Below, piece after piece: positions 40,941 through 48,893 of a stretch of DNA of 64,000 bases. This stretch comes from VRUE01 sp963715625 (GTDB lineage Bacteria; Actinomycetota; Thermoleophilia; Solirubrobacterales; 70-9), in the NCBI GenBank assembly GCA_963715625.1, contig OY970260.1, positions 1,426,001 through 1,490,000 on the forward strand, read 5' to 3'. A program made the position numbers and the translations under genes. The notes under the pieces are model-generated. The model was not told the DNA's origin. It did no database searches and saw nothing but the letters and a program-made list of their open reading frames with translations. Within the stretch, counting starts at the first letter, position 1, and the number at the start of each line of letters is the position of its first letter.

Positions 40941-42837
40941 CTAGGCGGCTCCGGAGCGGGTCTCGATCCGGTAGTCGGGCGCCGCCAGCAGCGAGCCGGC
41001 CAGCAGCCGCGACGGCAGCTCGCGATCTGCCTGGAAACGCAGCCAGAGCTCGACCGCAACGAGGCGCAGCACGTCTTCCCCCCAGGCCCCGGCGTCGCCC
41101 CGCTGCCGGGGCGGGAGCCTCTTCGAGCAGCTCGTCGATCGCCTCCGCCCGGGCGTAGGCGCGAACCTCCGAGGCATTGCCGAGCAGCTCGCGGAGGGCG
41201 GGCAGTTCCGGCCCGAGGAGGGCGTCGGTGACGAGGTCGTCGAAGACGCTCTTGCCCGCTCGCAGGCGGACCGCGTCGGGGCTGATCCCGGCCATCGCCT
41301 CGCGCAGCAGCGGCCTGGTCAGCTCGCCCTCCGAGCAGAGCAGCGGCGGGACCCGGAGCATCAGCTCGAACAGGTCGAGGTCGAGCAGCGGGTGCCGTGC
41401 CTCGATCCCGTGCTGCTCGGTGCGCCTGCGCACGTGGTCGAAGAGGCCGAATCCGTGCGCCCCCTCGGTCAGGGCATGGGTCAGGTACGCCCACCAGCGC
41501 GGCCCATCGGCGGAGCGCCAGGAGGGGCCGGGGCCGTCCTCGAGCAGCCTGGCCATCCGCTCGCCCGCCCACCAGGGAACGGCATCCTCGGCGCCGGCCA
41601 GGCGCCGCGAGAGGGCGTCCAGCCGCGCCGGCACCGCCCCCTGCACGCCGTAGCGCCAGAGGACGTGGGCGAGCACGTCGCGCGGCGCGCGCCCCCCCGC
41701 CTCGGGCAGGCCGCGCGCGTAGCGCGCCGCCGCGAGGAGGCGCCCCCTCCGCATCAGGTCGGCGGTCAGCATCAGGCGGCTGCCGAAGAGCTCGTCCCCT
41801 CCCTCGCCGCTCAGCATCGCGCCGACGCCCATCCCGGCGGCCCGCCGCAGCAGGGGCTGGGCCCAGGGTTCGTTGAAGGCGCGCGAGGGCAGCTCCCACT
41901 CGGCGAGGTGCTGCAGGCCGCTGGCGAGGATCCCCCCTTCGGGCCGGGCGACGAGGTGCACGCCGGGCAGGCCGAGCCGCGACTCGAGCGCCTCGATCCA
42001 GGCCGACTCGTCGATCCGGGGGTAGTCGGGGAAGACGACCGAGAACCCGCACGCCCCGTCCTCCTCGCGCTGCGCCAGCGACGCGACGCTGGTCGAGTCG
42101 AGCCCCCCGCTGAGCAGGACGCCGGCTGGGGCGCCGGGGGTCGCGCGCCTGCTCACCGCCCTCGCCAGCGCCTCGCGGATCCGCTCGAGGAGCTCGGCGC
42201 GCCCGAGCCGCAGCGGCTCGCGGTAGCGCGGCTGCCAGTAGCGGCGAATCGCGCAGCCGCCGCGCTCCAGCACGATCATCCGCCCGGGGGCGAGGCGCTC
42301 GATGCCCCGGTAGAGCGTCGCCCCCTGCGGCGCCGGCCGGCCGGTCAGCCAGTGGCTGACCGCGGCCGGGTCCGGGCCGGGGCGGGAGCCCAGCAGCGGC
42401 ATCAGGTGCCGGACCTCCGAGGCGAACCAGAGGCGCCGCCCGTCCCGGCGCACCACCATCCTCCTGATCCCGATCTGGTCGGGGACCAGGATCCCGCGCT
42501 GCTCCCGGCGGTCCCAGACGAGCAGGCTGAACTCGCCCCGCAGCTTCGGCGCCACTCCCGCCCCCCAGCGCCGGTAGGCGCGGGCGAGCACCGCCTCCGG
42601 GCTCTCCCCGCCCCCGAGCCCCAGCTCCTCGCCGAGCTCTGCGTGGTTGTAGACGGCACCGTCGATCAGGCACAGCACCCCCTCGGTCTCCACCCAGCCC
42701 GGCGCGCCGAGCAGCAGCGCCCCCGCGTTGACCGTTTCGGCCGCCGCTGCCGGCAGGCAGCCCGGGAGGGCCCGCAGCGCGGTGGCGCGGGCGGTCCCGC
42801 GGTCGGGATCGAGGACACCGGCAAACGGGCGGATCAC
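40941..42837 (-). CDS. Lasso cyclase (asparagine-synthetase-like C protein), 3' frameshift
   Basis: GTG at 42837. The N-terminal glutaminase-like domain starts MIRPFAGVLDPD and has no Cys at position 2, as in lasso cyclases that do not hydrolyse Gln. The synthetase domain has AGVLLSGGLDSTSVASLAQR (ATP PP-motif, near residue 240) and LSGEGGDELFGSRLMLTADL. It would adenylate the ring Asp and close the macrolactam. The reading frame changes at about 41110: beyond ELLEEA the sensible sequence is PPRQRGDAGAWGEDVLRLVA then VELWLRFQADRE, ending at 40941, while the uncorrected frame ends at 40930 with atypical residues. Confidence 0.85.
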
Positions 42838-42840
42838 GGC

Positions 42841-43254
42841 CTAGAGCTCCACCAGGCGCCCTTCGCGGGCCGCCCCGGCCCGCAACAGCGAGATCCCCTC
42901 GCACTCGACCCAGGCGTGCGCCGCGAACTCCGGCTCGGCGAGCACCCCGATCACCAGCTCGGCCTCGGTCCCCCTCCGGGCGAGCACCGCGAGCAGGACC
43001 AGCGAGCGAACCAGGCAGCGCGAGTCGGTGGGGAGCAGGCGCAGCACCCTGACGACCGCGTGCGCGTAGCCGGCGGCCCGAGGGGGCCCGAGCGACGCCG
43101 CCGCCCTGCCCGGGCGGCCGCTCCCGCCCCGCCGCAGCAGCTCGACCGCGCGCGGCAGGTCGTGGCGCCGCAGGAGCCAGCGCACCCGGGTGTAGGTCGC
43201 CAGGATCTCGCCCCCGAGCCGGGCCTTGCGGGGAATCGAGAGGCCACCCGTCAC
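42841..43254 (-). CDS. Lasso leader peptidase B2 (transglutaminase-like)
   Basis: 137 residues, GTG at 43254 chosen because it overlaps the kinase stop and begins with normal family sequence (SIPRKARLGGEILATYTRVR). The catalytic Cys is in LLPTDSRCLVRSLVLLAVLA and the His is in EFAAHAWVECEG, followed by an acidic residue: the Cys-His-Asp triad of the lasso B2 family. It removes the leader after B1 delivers the precursor. It is three bases upstream of the cyclase gene. Confidence 0.87.
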   Translation of the reverse strand: MTGGLSIPRKARLGGEILATYTRVRWLLRRHDLPRAVELLRRGGSGRPGRAAASLGPPRAAGYAHAVVRVLRLLPTDSRCLVRSLVLLAVLARRGTEAELVIGVLAEPEFAAHAWVECEGISLLRAGAAREGRLVEL

Positions 43255-44207
43255 AGCGGCTCCTCGAGCCGGCGCAGGAGCGCGCCGGCGACGGCCTGCG
43301 GGTCCGAGCCCGGCTGGTAGCGCAGCTCCTGGGCGCGGCCCCCGGCGGCCAGCATCGCCCCGACCCGGAGCAGGCGCAGCAGCCGCTCGGAAGTGCGCGA
43401 GACGCCGTCGAAGGTCGTCGCCATCAGGCGGTTGGGCAGGCAGGGCCCGAACGAGATGCCGGCCGTCTCCCCGTCCGGCGTCAGCCGGAAGAAGGCGAGG
43501 ACCGGCAATGGCCGCCGCTCGCCCCGCACCGGGGCGAGGACCTTCTTCTCGTCGACGATCCACGGCGGGCCGGCGATCGGCCCGCCGGCGAGCGCCGCGG
43601 CCCGGTCGCGCGGAACGCCCATCAGCGTTGACCCGGGGTAGCCGGTCAGCCCGAGCGAGGTCGCGTCGACGGCGAGGACGTCGTCGGCGAAGAAGGCCGC
43701 CGCCCCGCTCGCGACCAGGGCGCCGGCGACCGAGCTCTTCCCGGCCCCGGACGGGCCCGCCAGGACGACGACGCTGCCGTCGATCGCCACCGCGCCGGCG
43801 TGGAAGATCTCCAGGCCCTGGATGCTGGCGGTCAGCGGCAGGACCTGGCCGAGCACGTAGCGCCGCCAGAGGTCGGGGTCGGCGCCGGCGACCGAGGAGA
43901 GGACGGTGCGCCCCGCGTCGGCGATCAGGTGGTCCCCGAAGCTCTTCGTCCGGATCAGGACGTCCCCGGACGAGCGCTCCTGGTACTCGACTCTCGCCGC
44001 GCCCTTGCCGGAATGCTCCATCCGCTCGAGCTCGCCCTCGCGCAGCCGCTCGGCCAGCGCCTCGCGCCCGGCGAGGCGGTGCTCGGCGCGGCGACCGTTG
44101 CTCGCCCCGCAGGGGGCGTCGAGGCCCGGGATCCCGGCGTCGGAGGAGATCGCCAGCCCGAAGGCCCCCGGGGGCGTGCTGTGGGGGGGGCTGCCCCTAG
44201 TACTCAA
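43251..44207 (-). CDS. HprK-like kinase of the lasso cluster (second kinase)
   Basis: 318 residues. The start is probably the TTG at 44207, because N-terminal family sequence (FGLAISSDAGIPGL) begins shortly after it. The kinase core has IFHAGAVAIDGSVVVLAGPS then GAGKSSVAGALVASGAAAFF and ADDVLAVD, a P-loop plus the acidic DD of HPr-kinase-type enzymes. Related kinases in lasso clusters phosphorylate the peptide C-terminus. The gene overlaps the permease stop and the B2 start. The absence of the HprK N-terminal domain argues against a role in sugar repression. Confidence 0.8.
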   Translation of the reverse strand: MSTRGSPPHSTPPGAFGLAISSDAGIPGLDAPCGASNGRRAEHRLAGREALAERLREGELERMEHSGKGAARVEYQERSSGDVLIRTKSFGDHLIADAGRTVLSSVAGADPDLWRRYVLGQVLPLTASIQGLEIFHAGAVAIDGSVVVLAGPSGAGKSSVAGALVASGAAAFFADDVLAVDATSLGLTGYPGSTLMGVPRDRAAALAGGPIAGPPWIVDEKKVLAPVRGERRPLPVLAFFRLTPDGETAGISFGPCLPNRLMATTFDGVSRTSERLLRLLRVGAMLAAGGRAQELRYQPGSDPQAVAGALLRRLEEPL

Positions 44208-44994
44208 TGATCGTGCCCTTCCGCTGGCCGATCGCTATCCCCCGGGCCAGCGCCCAGGTCGCGATCGGCAGCCCGACGACGACGAATGCGAGCAGCTTCG
44301 CCACGTAGACCCAGGCCCCCTCGGCCAGCGGCAGGCCGACGAGGAGGCTGCGGAGGAGGTTGACGGCGGGCGTGAAGGGCTGGACCTCGGAGGTCCAGGA
44401 GATCCAGCCCGGCAGCAGCTCGGTCGGGAAGTAGAGGCCGGAGATCAGGGTGATCGCGGCGATCAGGACGCCCAGGCCGGGCGCCTGCTTGAAGACGACC
44501 AGCGCCGCGGTGACCAGCAGCGCGATCGCGCTGAACGAGAGCGCCGCCAGGATCGCCACCGGGAGCGCCAGCGGCACCGTCGCCCAGTGCAGCGGCAGGC
44601 CGAAGAAGGCCGTCGCGATCAGCAGCGTCCAGAGGCCGAGGACCGTCGCCTCGACGATCGGGAAGATCATCATCGAGAGGGCGCCGCGGACCGCCCCGAA
44701 GGGCGAGAGCAGGACCCGCTCGAAGGTCCCTGCGACGAGCTCGGAGCGAACCGTCGCGGCGAGCACCAGCGTCGACTGCACCACCGAGAGGATCACCAGC
44801 CCGACGACGACGAAGGCGAAGTAGTCCTCGCGCGACTCGAAGCTGCGCGCGCTGAGCAGTCGCGACAGGTAGTAGAAGAGGGCGACGCTGAAGGCGGCCG
44901 AGAAGATCGCCGAGAGGGCGATCGTCCGGTAGCTGAGGAAGATCGTCAGGTCCCGCTTGAAGATCGCCAGCCCGGCGTGCAGGTGGCGGCTCAT
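44197..44994 (-). CDS. ABC-2 type transporter permease
   Basis: 265 residues, ATG at 44994 overlapping the ATPase stop. Six hydrophobic segments are visible, such as TIALSAIFSAAFSVALFYYL, FAFVVVGLVILSVVQSTLVL and LAALSFSAIALLVTAALVVF. GTFERVLLSPFGAVRGALSM is the conserved ABC-2 cytoplasmic loop. With the neighbouring ATPase it forms an exporter, presumably for the mature lasso peptide and perhaps for self-immunity. Confidence 0.87.
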   Translation of the reverse strand: MSRHLHAGLAIFKRDLTIFLSYRTIALSAIFSAAFSVALFYYLSRLLSARSFESREDYFAFVVVGLVILSVVQSTLVLAATVRSELVAGTFERVLLSPFGAVRGALSMMIFPIVEATVLGLWTLLIATAFFGLPLHWATVPLALPVAILAALSFSAIALLVTAALVVFKQAPGLGVLIAAITLISGLYFPTELLPGWISWTSEVQPFTPAVNLLRSLLVGLPLAEGAWVYVAKLLAFVVVGLPIATWALARGIAIGQRKGTIIEY

Positions 44995-45716
44995 GGGGAT
45001 GCCGGTCGCAGGTTCCCGCCCTCGAGGGCCAGCTGGCGGTCGAAGGGGGCTTCCCCCGCCGGCGAGGGCGAGCACCAGACCGCCGCCCCGCCGCGCCCGG
45101 TCAGGTCCGCGAGACAGCGGAGCAGCATCTCGCCGCCGCGGTCGTCGAGCGAGTTCAGCGGCTCGTCGAGCAGGACCAGGTCGGGGTCGTGGAGGAAGGC
45201 CATCGCCAGCCTTACCCGCTGCCGCTGCCCCATCGAGAGTCGGTCCATCCGCTGCCCGGCCAGCTCGCCCAGCCCGAGCCGCTCGCTCATCCGCTCGATC
45301 GAGGCGCGGAACCGGTCGCGGCCGAGCAGGGAGACGCGCCCCCAGAGCTCCAGGTGCTGCACCGGGGTCAGCCGCGCGTAGAGGCCGCGGTCCCCCGCGG
45401 CGAGGAAGCCGACTCGGCTCTGGTACCCCGCTCGGTTGCGGTGGGGGTGCAGCCCGTTGAGCTCGATCGCTCCGCTGTCGGCGCGGATCAGCCCGGCGCA
45501 GATCCGCAGCAGCGTCGTCTTGCCGATCCCGTTGGCGCCGCCGATCCCGACCAGCGTGCCTGCGTCGACTTCCAGCTCGAGGTCGTCGAGGACCGTTCGG
45601 TCCCCCCATGACTTCCTCAGCCGGTGGGCGGCGAGCAGCTCCCGCCGGCCCTCGTGCCGCGCCGGCGGGGGGACCGGCACCGGGTGCTCGAGCTGGGCCG
45701 CCCGCACCCCGCTCAC
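44991..45716 (-). CDS. ABC transporter ATPase
   Basis: 241 residues, GTG at 45716 in overlap with the first kinase. Walker A is LVGIGGANGIGKTTLLRICA; the signature is DRLSMGQRQRVRLAMAFLHD (S-M-G-Q in place of S-G-G-Q); Walker B is PDLVLLDEPLNSLDDRGGEM. The short length and missing C-terminal extension match exporters paired with ABC-2 permeases. It energises the 44197 permease. Confidence 0.88.
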   Translation of the reverse strand: MSGVRAAQLEHPVPVPPPARHEGRRELLAAHRLRKSWGDRTVLDDLELEVDAGTLVGIGGANGIGKTTLLRICAGLIRADSGAIELNGLHPHRNRAGYQSRVGFLAAGDRGLYARLTPVQHLELWGRVSLLGRDRFRASIERMSERLGLGELAGQRMDRLSMGQRQRVRLAMAFLHDPDLVLLDEPLNSLDDRGGEMLLRCLADLTGRGGAAVWCSPSPAGEAPFDRQLALEGGNLRPASP

Positions 45717-46675
45717 CGGATGCCTTCGGCCCGCAGCCGGGCCAGGATCGTCTCGGCGAGCGCCTCGGCCGGGACCGACGGGCTCGCCTCCAGCCGCAGC
45801 AGCGTCGCCTGGTCGGCCAGCGCCGCCAGGGCCGAGAAGCGCCGCGCCTCGCTGTCGCCGGGCACCGGAAAGCCGACCGCGAGGCTGCGCAGCTCGATGA
45901 AGCTCGCCGCCCCGATCGAGGGGGACGGGGGGCCGTCCTCCCGCCGGTCCAGGAACACCACCGCCGCGACCGGGGCCGGCGTGCGGGCGCGGCGGTTGAC
46001 CCGGGCCCAGACCTCGTCCCCGAGCGCCAGCTGCGTTGGCCCGAGCCGCCCGGCGAGGTCGCGGCGGCGCCCGGGGAGGCACGCGAACGGCGCCCCGGGG
46101 TGGCCGATCGCCCGCCCGCCGCGGAGCTCGATGGCGAGGACGTCGTCGCAGAAGAACTCGGCGCCGCCGGCGACGAGCTCCACCGCCAGGGTCGTCTTGC
46201 CGCCCCCCGAGGCCGCGGCGACGGCGAGGACCCCCGCCTCGAGCCGCACGGCGCCGGCGTGGATGCAGCGCATGCCGCTCAGGACCGCGGCGGCGTACGC
46301 GACCCAGTCGAGCATCGCGTGCTCCCAGCCGGGGTCCGGCTCCGCCGGCGGTGCGCAGGTGAGGACCGCGAGGTCGGGCGAGAGGTGGAAGGCATGGGCC
46401 CCGTAGCGGACCAGGTGGTCTCCCTCCCTGCCCCGCTCGATCCTCAGCCGCGCCCCGCCGCCGACGACGCTCTCGTGCACGAGATCACCGGCGCCGCTCC
46501 AGGCCGACTCGACCGCCTCGGGAGGCTGCGCCCTGGCCTCGATCGTCCTCGCCGCGCCTGCCGGGCCGGGGGTCGGGACCCCGCTCGGCAGCGGGAAGTC
46601 GCATCTCAGCTCGATCCCGTATGCCCGGTAGCGACCGCGGACCGCCGGATCGTCGAGCAGGCCGGAAACGTTCAC
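45713..46675 (-). CDS. HprK-like kinase of the lasso cluster (first kinase)
   Basis: 320 residues, GTG at 46675, the first gene of the operon. YRAYGIELRCDFPLPSGVPT is a typical N-terminus of HprK-related proteins. The core has CIHAGAVRLEAGVLAVAAAS then GGGKTTLAVELVAGGAEFFC and DDVLAIELRG. The P-loop is a degenerate AASGGGKT, but the DD is kept. It differs clearly from the 43251 kinase, so the cluster has two diverged paralogues. Confidence 0.78.
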   Translation of the reverse strand: MNVSGLLDDPAVRGRYRAYGIELRCDFPLPSGVPTPGPAGAARTIEARAQPPEAVESAWSGAGDLVHESVVGGGARLRIERGREGDHLVRYGAHAFHLSPDLAVLTCAPPAEPDPGWEHAMLDWVAYAAAVLSGMRCIHAGAVRLEAGVLAVAAASGGGKTTLAVELVAGGAEFFCDDVLAIELRGGRAIGHPGAPFACLPGRRRDLAGRLGPTQLALGDEVWARVNRRARTPAPVAAVVFLDRREDGPPSPSIGAASFIELRSLAVGFPVPGDSEARRFSALAALADQATLLRLEASPSVPAEALAETILARLRAEGIR

Positions 46676-46728
46676 GCGCCATTAACGAAGGGGCGGTTCC
46701 CCTACTTTCAGCCGCCTGCCGCCGCCTT

Positions 46729-46771
46729 GCGGTCGTCATTTCAACCGCGCTCCGGTTGAAATGACGACCGC
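46729..46771. repeat. 43-bp palindromic repeat, copy 4 (perfect stem)
   Basis: Two 19-base arms, GCGGTCGTCATTTCAACCG and its exact complement, flank the five-base loop CGCTC. This is the best-paired copy. It lies between the end of the sugar transferase and the start of the lasso operon, where it could terminate the former transcript. Confidence 0.88.
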
Positions 46772-46785
46772 GAAACGGAGCTGCG

Positions 46786-48441
46786 CTACAGCCCGCGCCG
46801 GCCGAGCGCGAAGGGGATCGTCCGCAGCAGGACCTTGACGTCCCGCCAGATCGACCAGTTGGCGCCGTAGAGGTAGTCGATCTTGACCATCTCGTCGAGC
46901 GGGATGCGAGCGGAGCCGTAGATCTGCCAGAGCCCGGTGACGCCGGGGGGGACGAGCAGGCGGTGCCGGTCGAGGCCCTCGATCAGGCTGTCCTCGTTGA
47001 CGACCAGCGGCCGCGGGCCGACCAGCGACATCTCGCCGCGGATCACGTTGAGGAGCTGCGGCAGCTCGTCGAGCGAGGTCCTCCGCAGCAGGCTCCCGAC
47101 CCGGGTGACGCGCGGGTCGGCCTCGATCTTGAAGAGGCCGCCTCCCGCCTCGTTGCGGTGCGCGAGCGCCGCCCGCTGCGCCTCGGCGCCGTTGACCATC
47201 GTGCGGAACTTGTAGATCTCGAAGTGCTCGTCGTTGCGCCCGACCCGGCGCTGGCGGAAGAGGGCGGGCCCCGGCGAGTCGAGTCTCACGGCGAGCGCGA
47301 TCAGCGCCATCAGCGGCGCCAGCAGGGCCCCGAGCAGCAGGCCCCCGGCCAGGTCGAAGCCGCGCTTGATCAGCCGCGAGGAGCGCGAGAGGCCCTGCCG
47401 GCGCAGCCCCAGCAGGGTCGCCCCCTCGACCTCGTCGTAGACGTAGGCCGAGCCGACCGCCTCGAAGAGGCTGGGAAGGACGCTGACCCGGACGCCGAGG
47501 CGCTTGACGGTCATGATCGCTTCCAGCAGGCGGTGGTCGCTGTCGTCCCTGCCGGGCGCGATCACCGCCCGGTCCACGCCGTACTCGGCCAGCAGGCGCC
47601 CGAGCGACTCGAAGCTGCCCAGGACTGGGAGCTCGTTGATGCTGAGGTCGTTGGGGGAGAGCGGCACCCGGCCGACGACCCCGGCCCTGGTGCCGGGGCA
47701 GCGGTCGAGCTTGGCGGCGAGGCGGTGGGCGGGGCCTGCCTGGCCGATGACCAGGCAGCGCTCGTCGTCGACGAGGCGGCTGGCCACGCGCCTGGCGAGG
47801 CCGCGCAGCGCCAGCATCGAGACGAAGAGGAAGCCCCAGAGGAAGAGCGCCTGGTCGCGGCCCAGGCTTCCGTGCACCACCGCGTCGCCGGCGAGGAAGG
47901 CAAGCAGGGTGTAGAGGGCGGCCACCCGGAAGACGCTGGGAGCCTCGTCCAAGGTGGTTTTGTGGAGGAGGTGCTCGTCGCGGTCGTAGAGCCCCGCGAG
48001 CTTGCAGACCGGGACGACCATCGCGATCGCGATCAGCGCCCATACGCCGAGGGCGTCCCCCCCGAGCCCGGCGACGGTGATCAGGAAGGCGACGGTGGCG
48101 GCGGTCAGGTCGGCGGCTGCGAGCAGCCGCCGGAAGAACGCCTCGCGTTGCGCCGTGCGGCCCGCGCCGGCCTCGCCGGCGACGCGCTCGGCACCCGGCC
48201 CCTCGGCGGCACGGCGCTCGGGGAGCCTGACCGCGGCGGGACGTTCCCGGATGCGAGGGGGTGGCAGGCCCGTCCCCGCATCGAGCGAACCGCCCTCACC
48301 GCCTCGCTGCCGGGCCTCCCGAAGCGTCTGCGACGGGGTGTCTAGGGCGTCTTGCGTGGGAGTGGGCATGGGCGACACCACACGCAACGCGCCCCGACCC
48401 GCTCCACTGGCATCGATGGGTCGAAATTCCAACTCCGCCAT
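46786..48441 (-). CDS. Polyprenyl glycosylphosphotransferase (WbaP-like initiating enzyme)
   Basis: 551 residues; an in-frame ATG 24 codons later is an alternative start. After a disordered N-terminus come four to five TM segments (LTAATVAFLITVAGLGG, VWALIAIAMVVPVCKLAGLY, VAALYTLLAFLAG, FLWGFLFVSMLALRGLA), a CoA-binding-like domain (ERCLVIGQAGPAHRLAAKLD), then the catalytic domain with KRGFDLAGGLLLGALLAPLM, YKFRTMVNGAEAQR, LRRTSLDELPQLLNVIRGEM and SLVGPRPLVVNEDS. It loads the first sugar phosphate onto undecaprenyl phosphate and so starts the exopolysaccharide unit. Confidence 0.92.
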   Translation of the reverse strand: MAELEFRPIDASGAGRGALRVVSPMPTPTQDALDTPSQTLREARQRGGEGGSLDAGTGLPPPRIRERPAAVRLPERRAAEGPGAERVAGEAGAGRTAQREAFFRRLLAAADLTAATVAFLITVAGLGGDALGVWALIAIAMVVPVCKLAGLYDRDEHLLHKTTLDEAPSVFRVAALYTLLAFLAGDAVVHGSLGRDQALFLWGFLFVSMLALRGLARRVASRLVDDERCLVIGQAGPAHRLAAKLDRCPGTRAGVVGRVPLSPNDLSINELPVLGSFESLGRLLAEYGVDRAVIAPGRDDSDHRLLEAIMTVKRLGVRVSVLPSLFEAVGSAYVYDEVEGATLLGLRRQGLSRSSRLIKRGFDLAGGLLLGALLAPLMALIALAVRLDSPGPALFRQRRVGRNDEHFEIYKFRTMVNGAEAQRAALAHRNEAGGGLFKIEADPRVTRVGSLLRRTSLDELPQLLNVIRGEMSLVGPRPLVVNEDSLIEGLDRHRLLVPPGVTGLWQIYGSARIPLDEMVKIDYLYGANWSIWRDVKVLLRTIPFALGRRGL

Positions 48442-48452
48442 GGGCGAGCGGC

Positions 48453-48501
48453 GTTCCGGTGCGCTTTATGCCACGTATGGGCGCATAAAGCGCACCGGAA
48501 C
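48453..48501. repeat. 49-bp palindrome with 19-base arms
   Basis: GTTCCGGTGCGCTTTATGC and its exact complement GCATAAAGCGCACCGGAAC flank an 11-base centre. It begins 11 bases upstream of the start of the sugar transferase, so it could fold in the 5' leader of that mRNA or be a protein-binding site. It is unrelated in sequence to the 43-bp repeat. Confidence 0.8.
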
Positions 48502-48783
48502 GAGGCGCACCGGAACGGCGGGGCCTTATCTCACTCTCAGGTCGAGGGTGAGATAGCGAGAGGCCGCGGCCTCTGGTCGCGGCCCGGCGAAGCCGCGCCC
48601 CGACGATCAGGCCGGGCAGCAGCACGGTCCAGGCCAGCAGCGCGAGCATCGGGAGGGGGGAGGAGGTCATTCGGGAAGGGCTTCTCTTCTGCGCCGGTCG
48701 CGATGTTCCTATCGGGCGTGCACCCAGTTTCTCTGCAGCGGTGAGGGCGGGGTCCGACGAAATTCCTACCCCCGATCCAGGAC

Positions 48784-48816
48784 GTTCACACCGAGTTCCC
48801 ACCTGGTTCACATATC
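48784..48816 (+). promoter_or_regulatory. PHO box: three 11-bp direct repeats (PhoP site)
   Basis: Three consecutive 11-mers, GTTCACACCGA, GTTCCCACCTG and GTTCACATATC, start at 48784, 48795 and 48806. Actinobacterial PHO boxes are direct 11-bp repeats with a GTTCAcc-type core, bound by phosphorylated PhoP. The site is 78 bases upstream of the PstS-like start. It predicts induction when phosphate is scarce. Confidence 0.75.
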
Positions 48817-48893
48817 CGGCCCGGCGGGCGGCGAGGATCGGTCTCCTAGTCCTGCGCGGCAGCGTGGGAGATCGACCAAGGAGGATCATCGAA

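Larger units (their letters stand above)
48442..48893. other. 452-base stretch with hairpins and a promoter, no clear gene
   Basis: Contents in order: a 49-bp palindrome (48453-48501); a nearby direct repeat of GCGCACCGGAAC; a second inverted repeat TATCTCAC/GTGAGATA near 48532-48556; and a three-unit PHO box (48784-48816). On the minus strand a short frame starting near 48670 begins with a plausible TM segment (LALLAWTVLLPGLIVGA) but runs into the repeats, so I do not call it. Confidence 0.5.
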
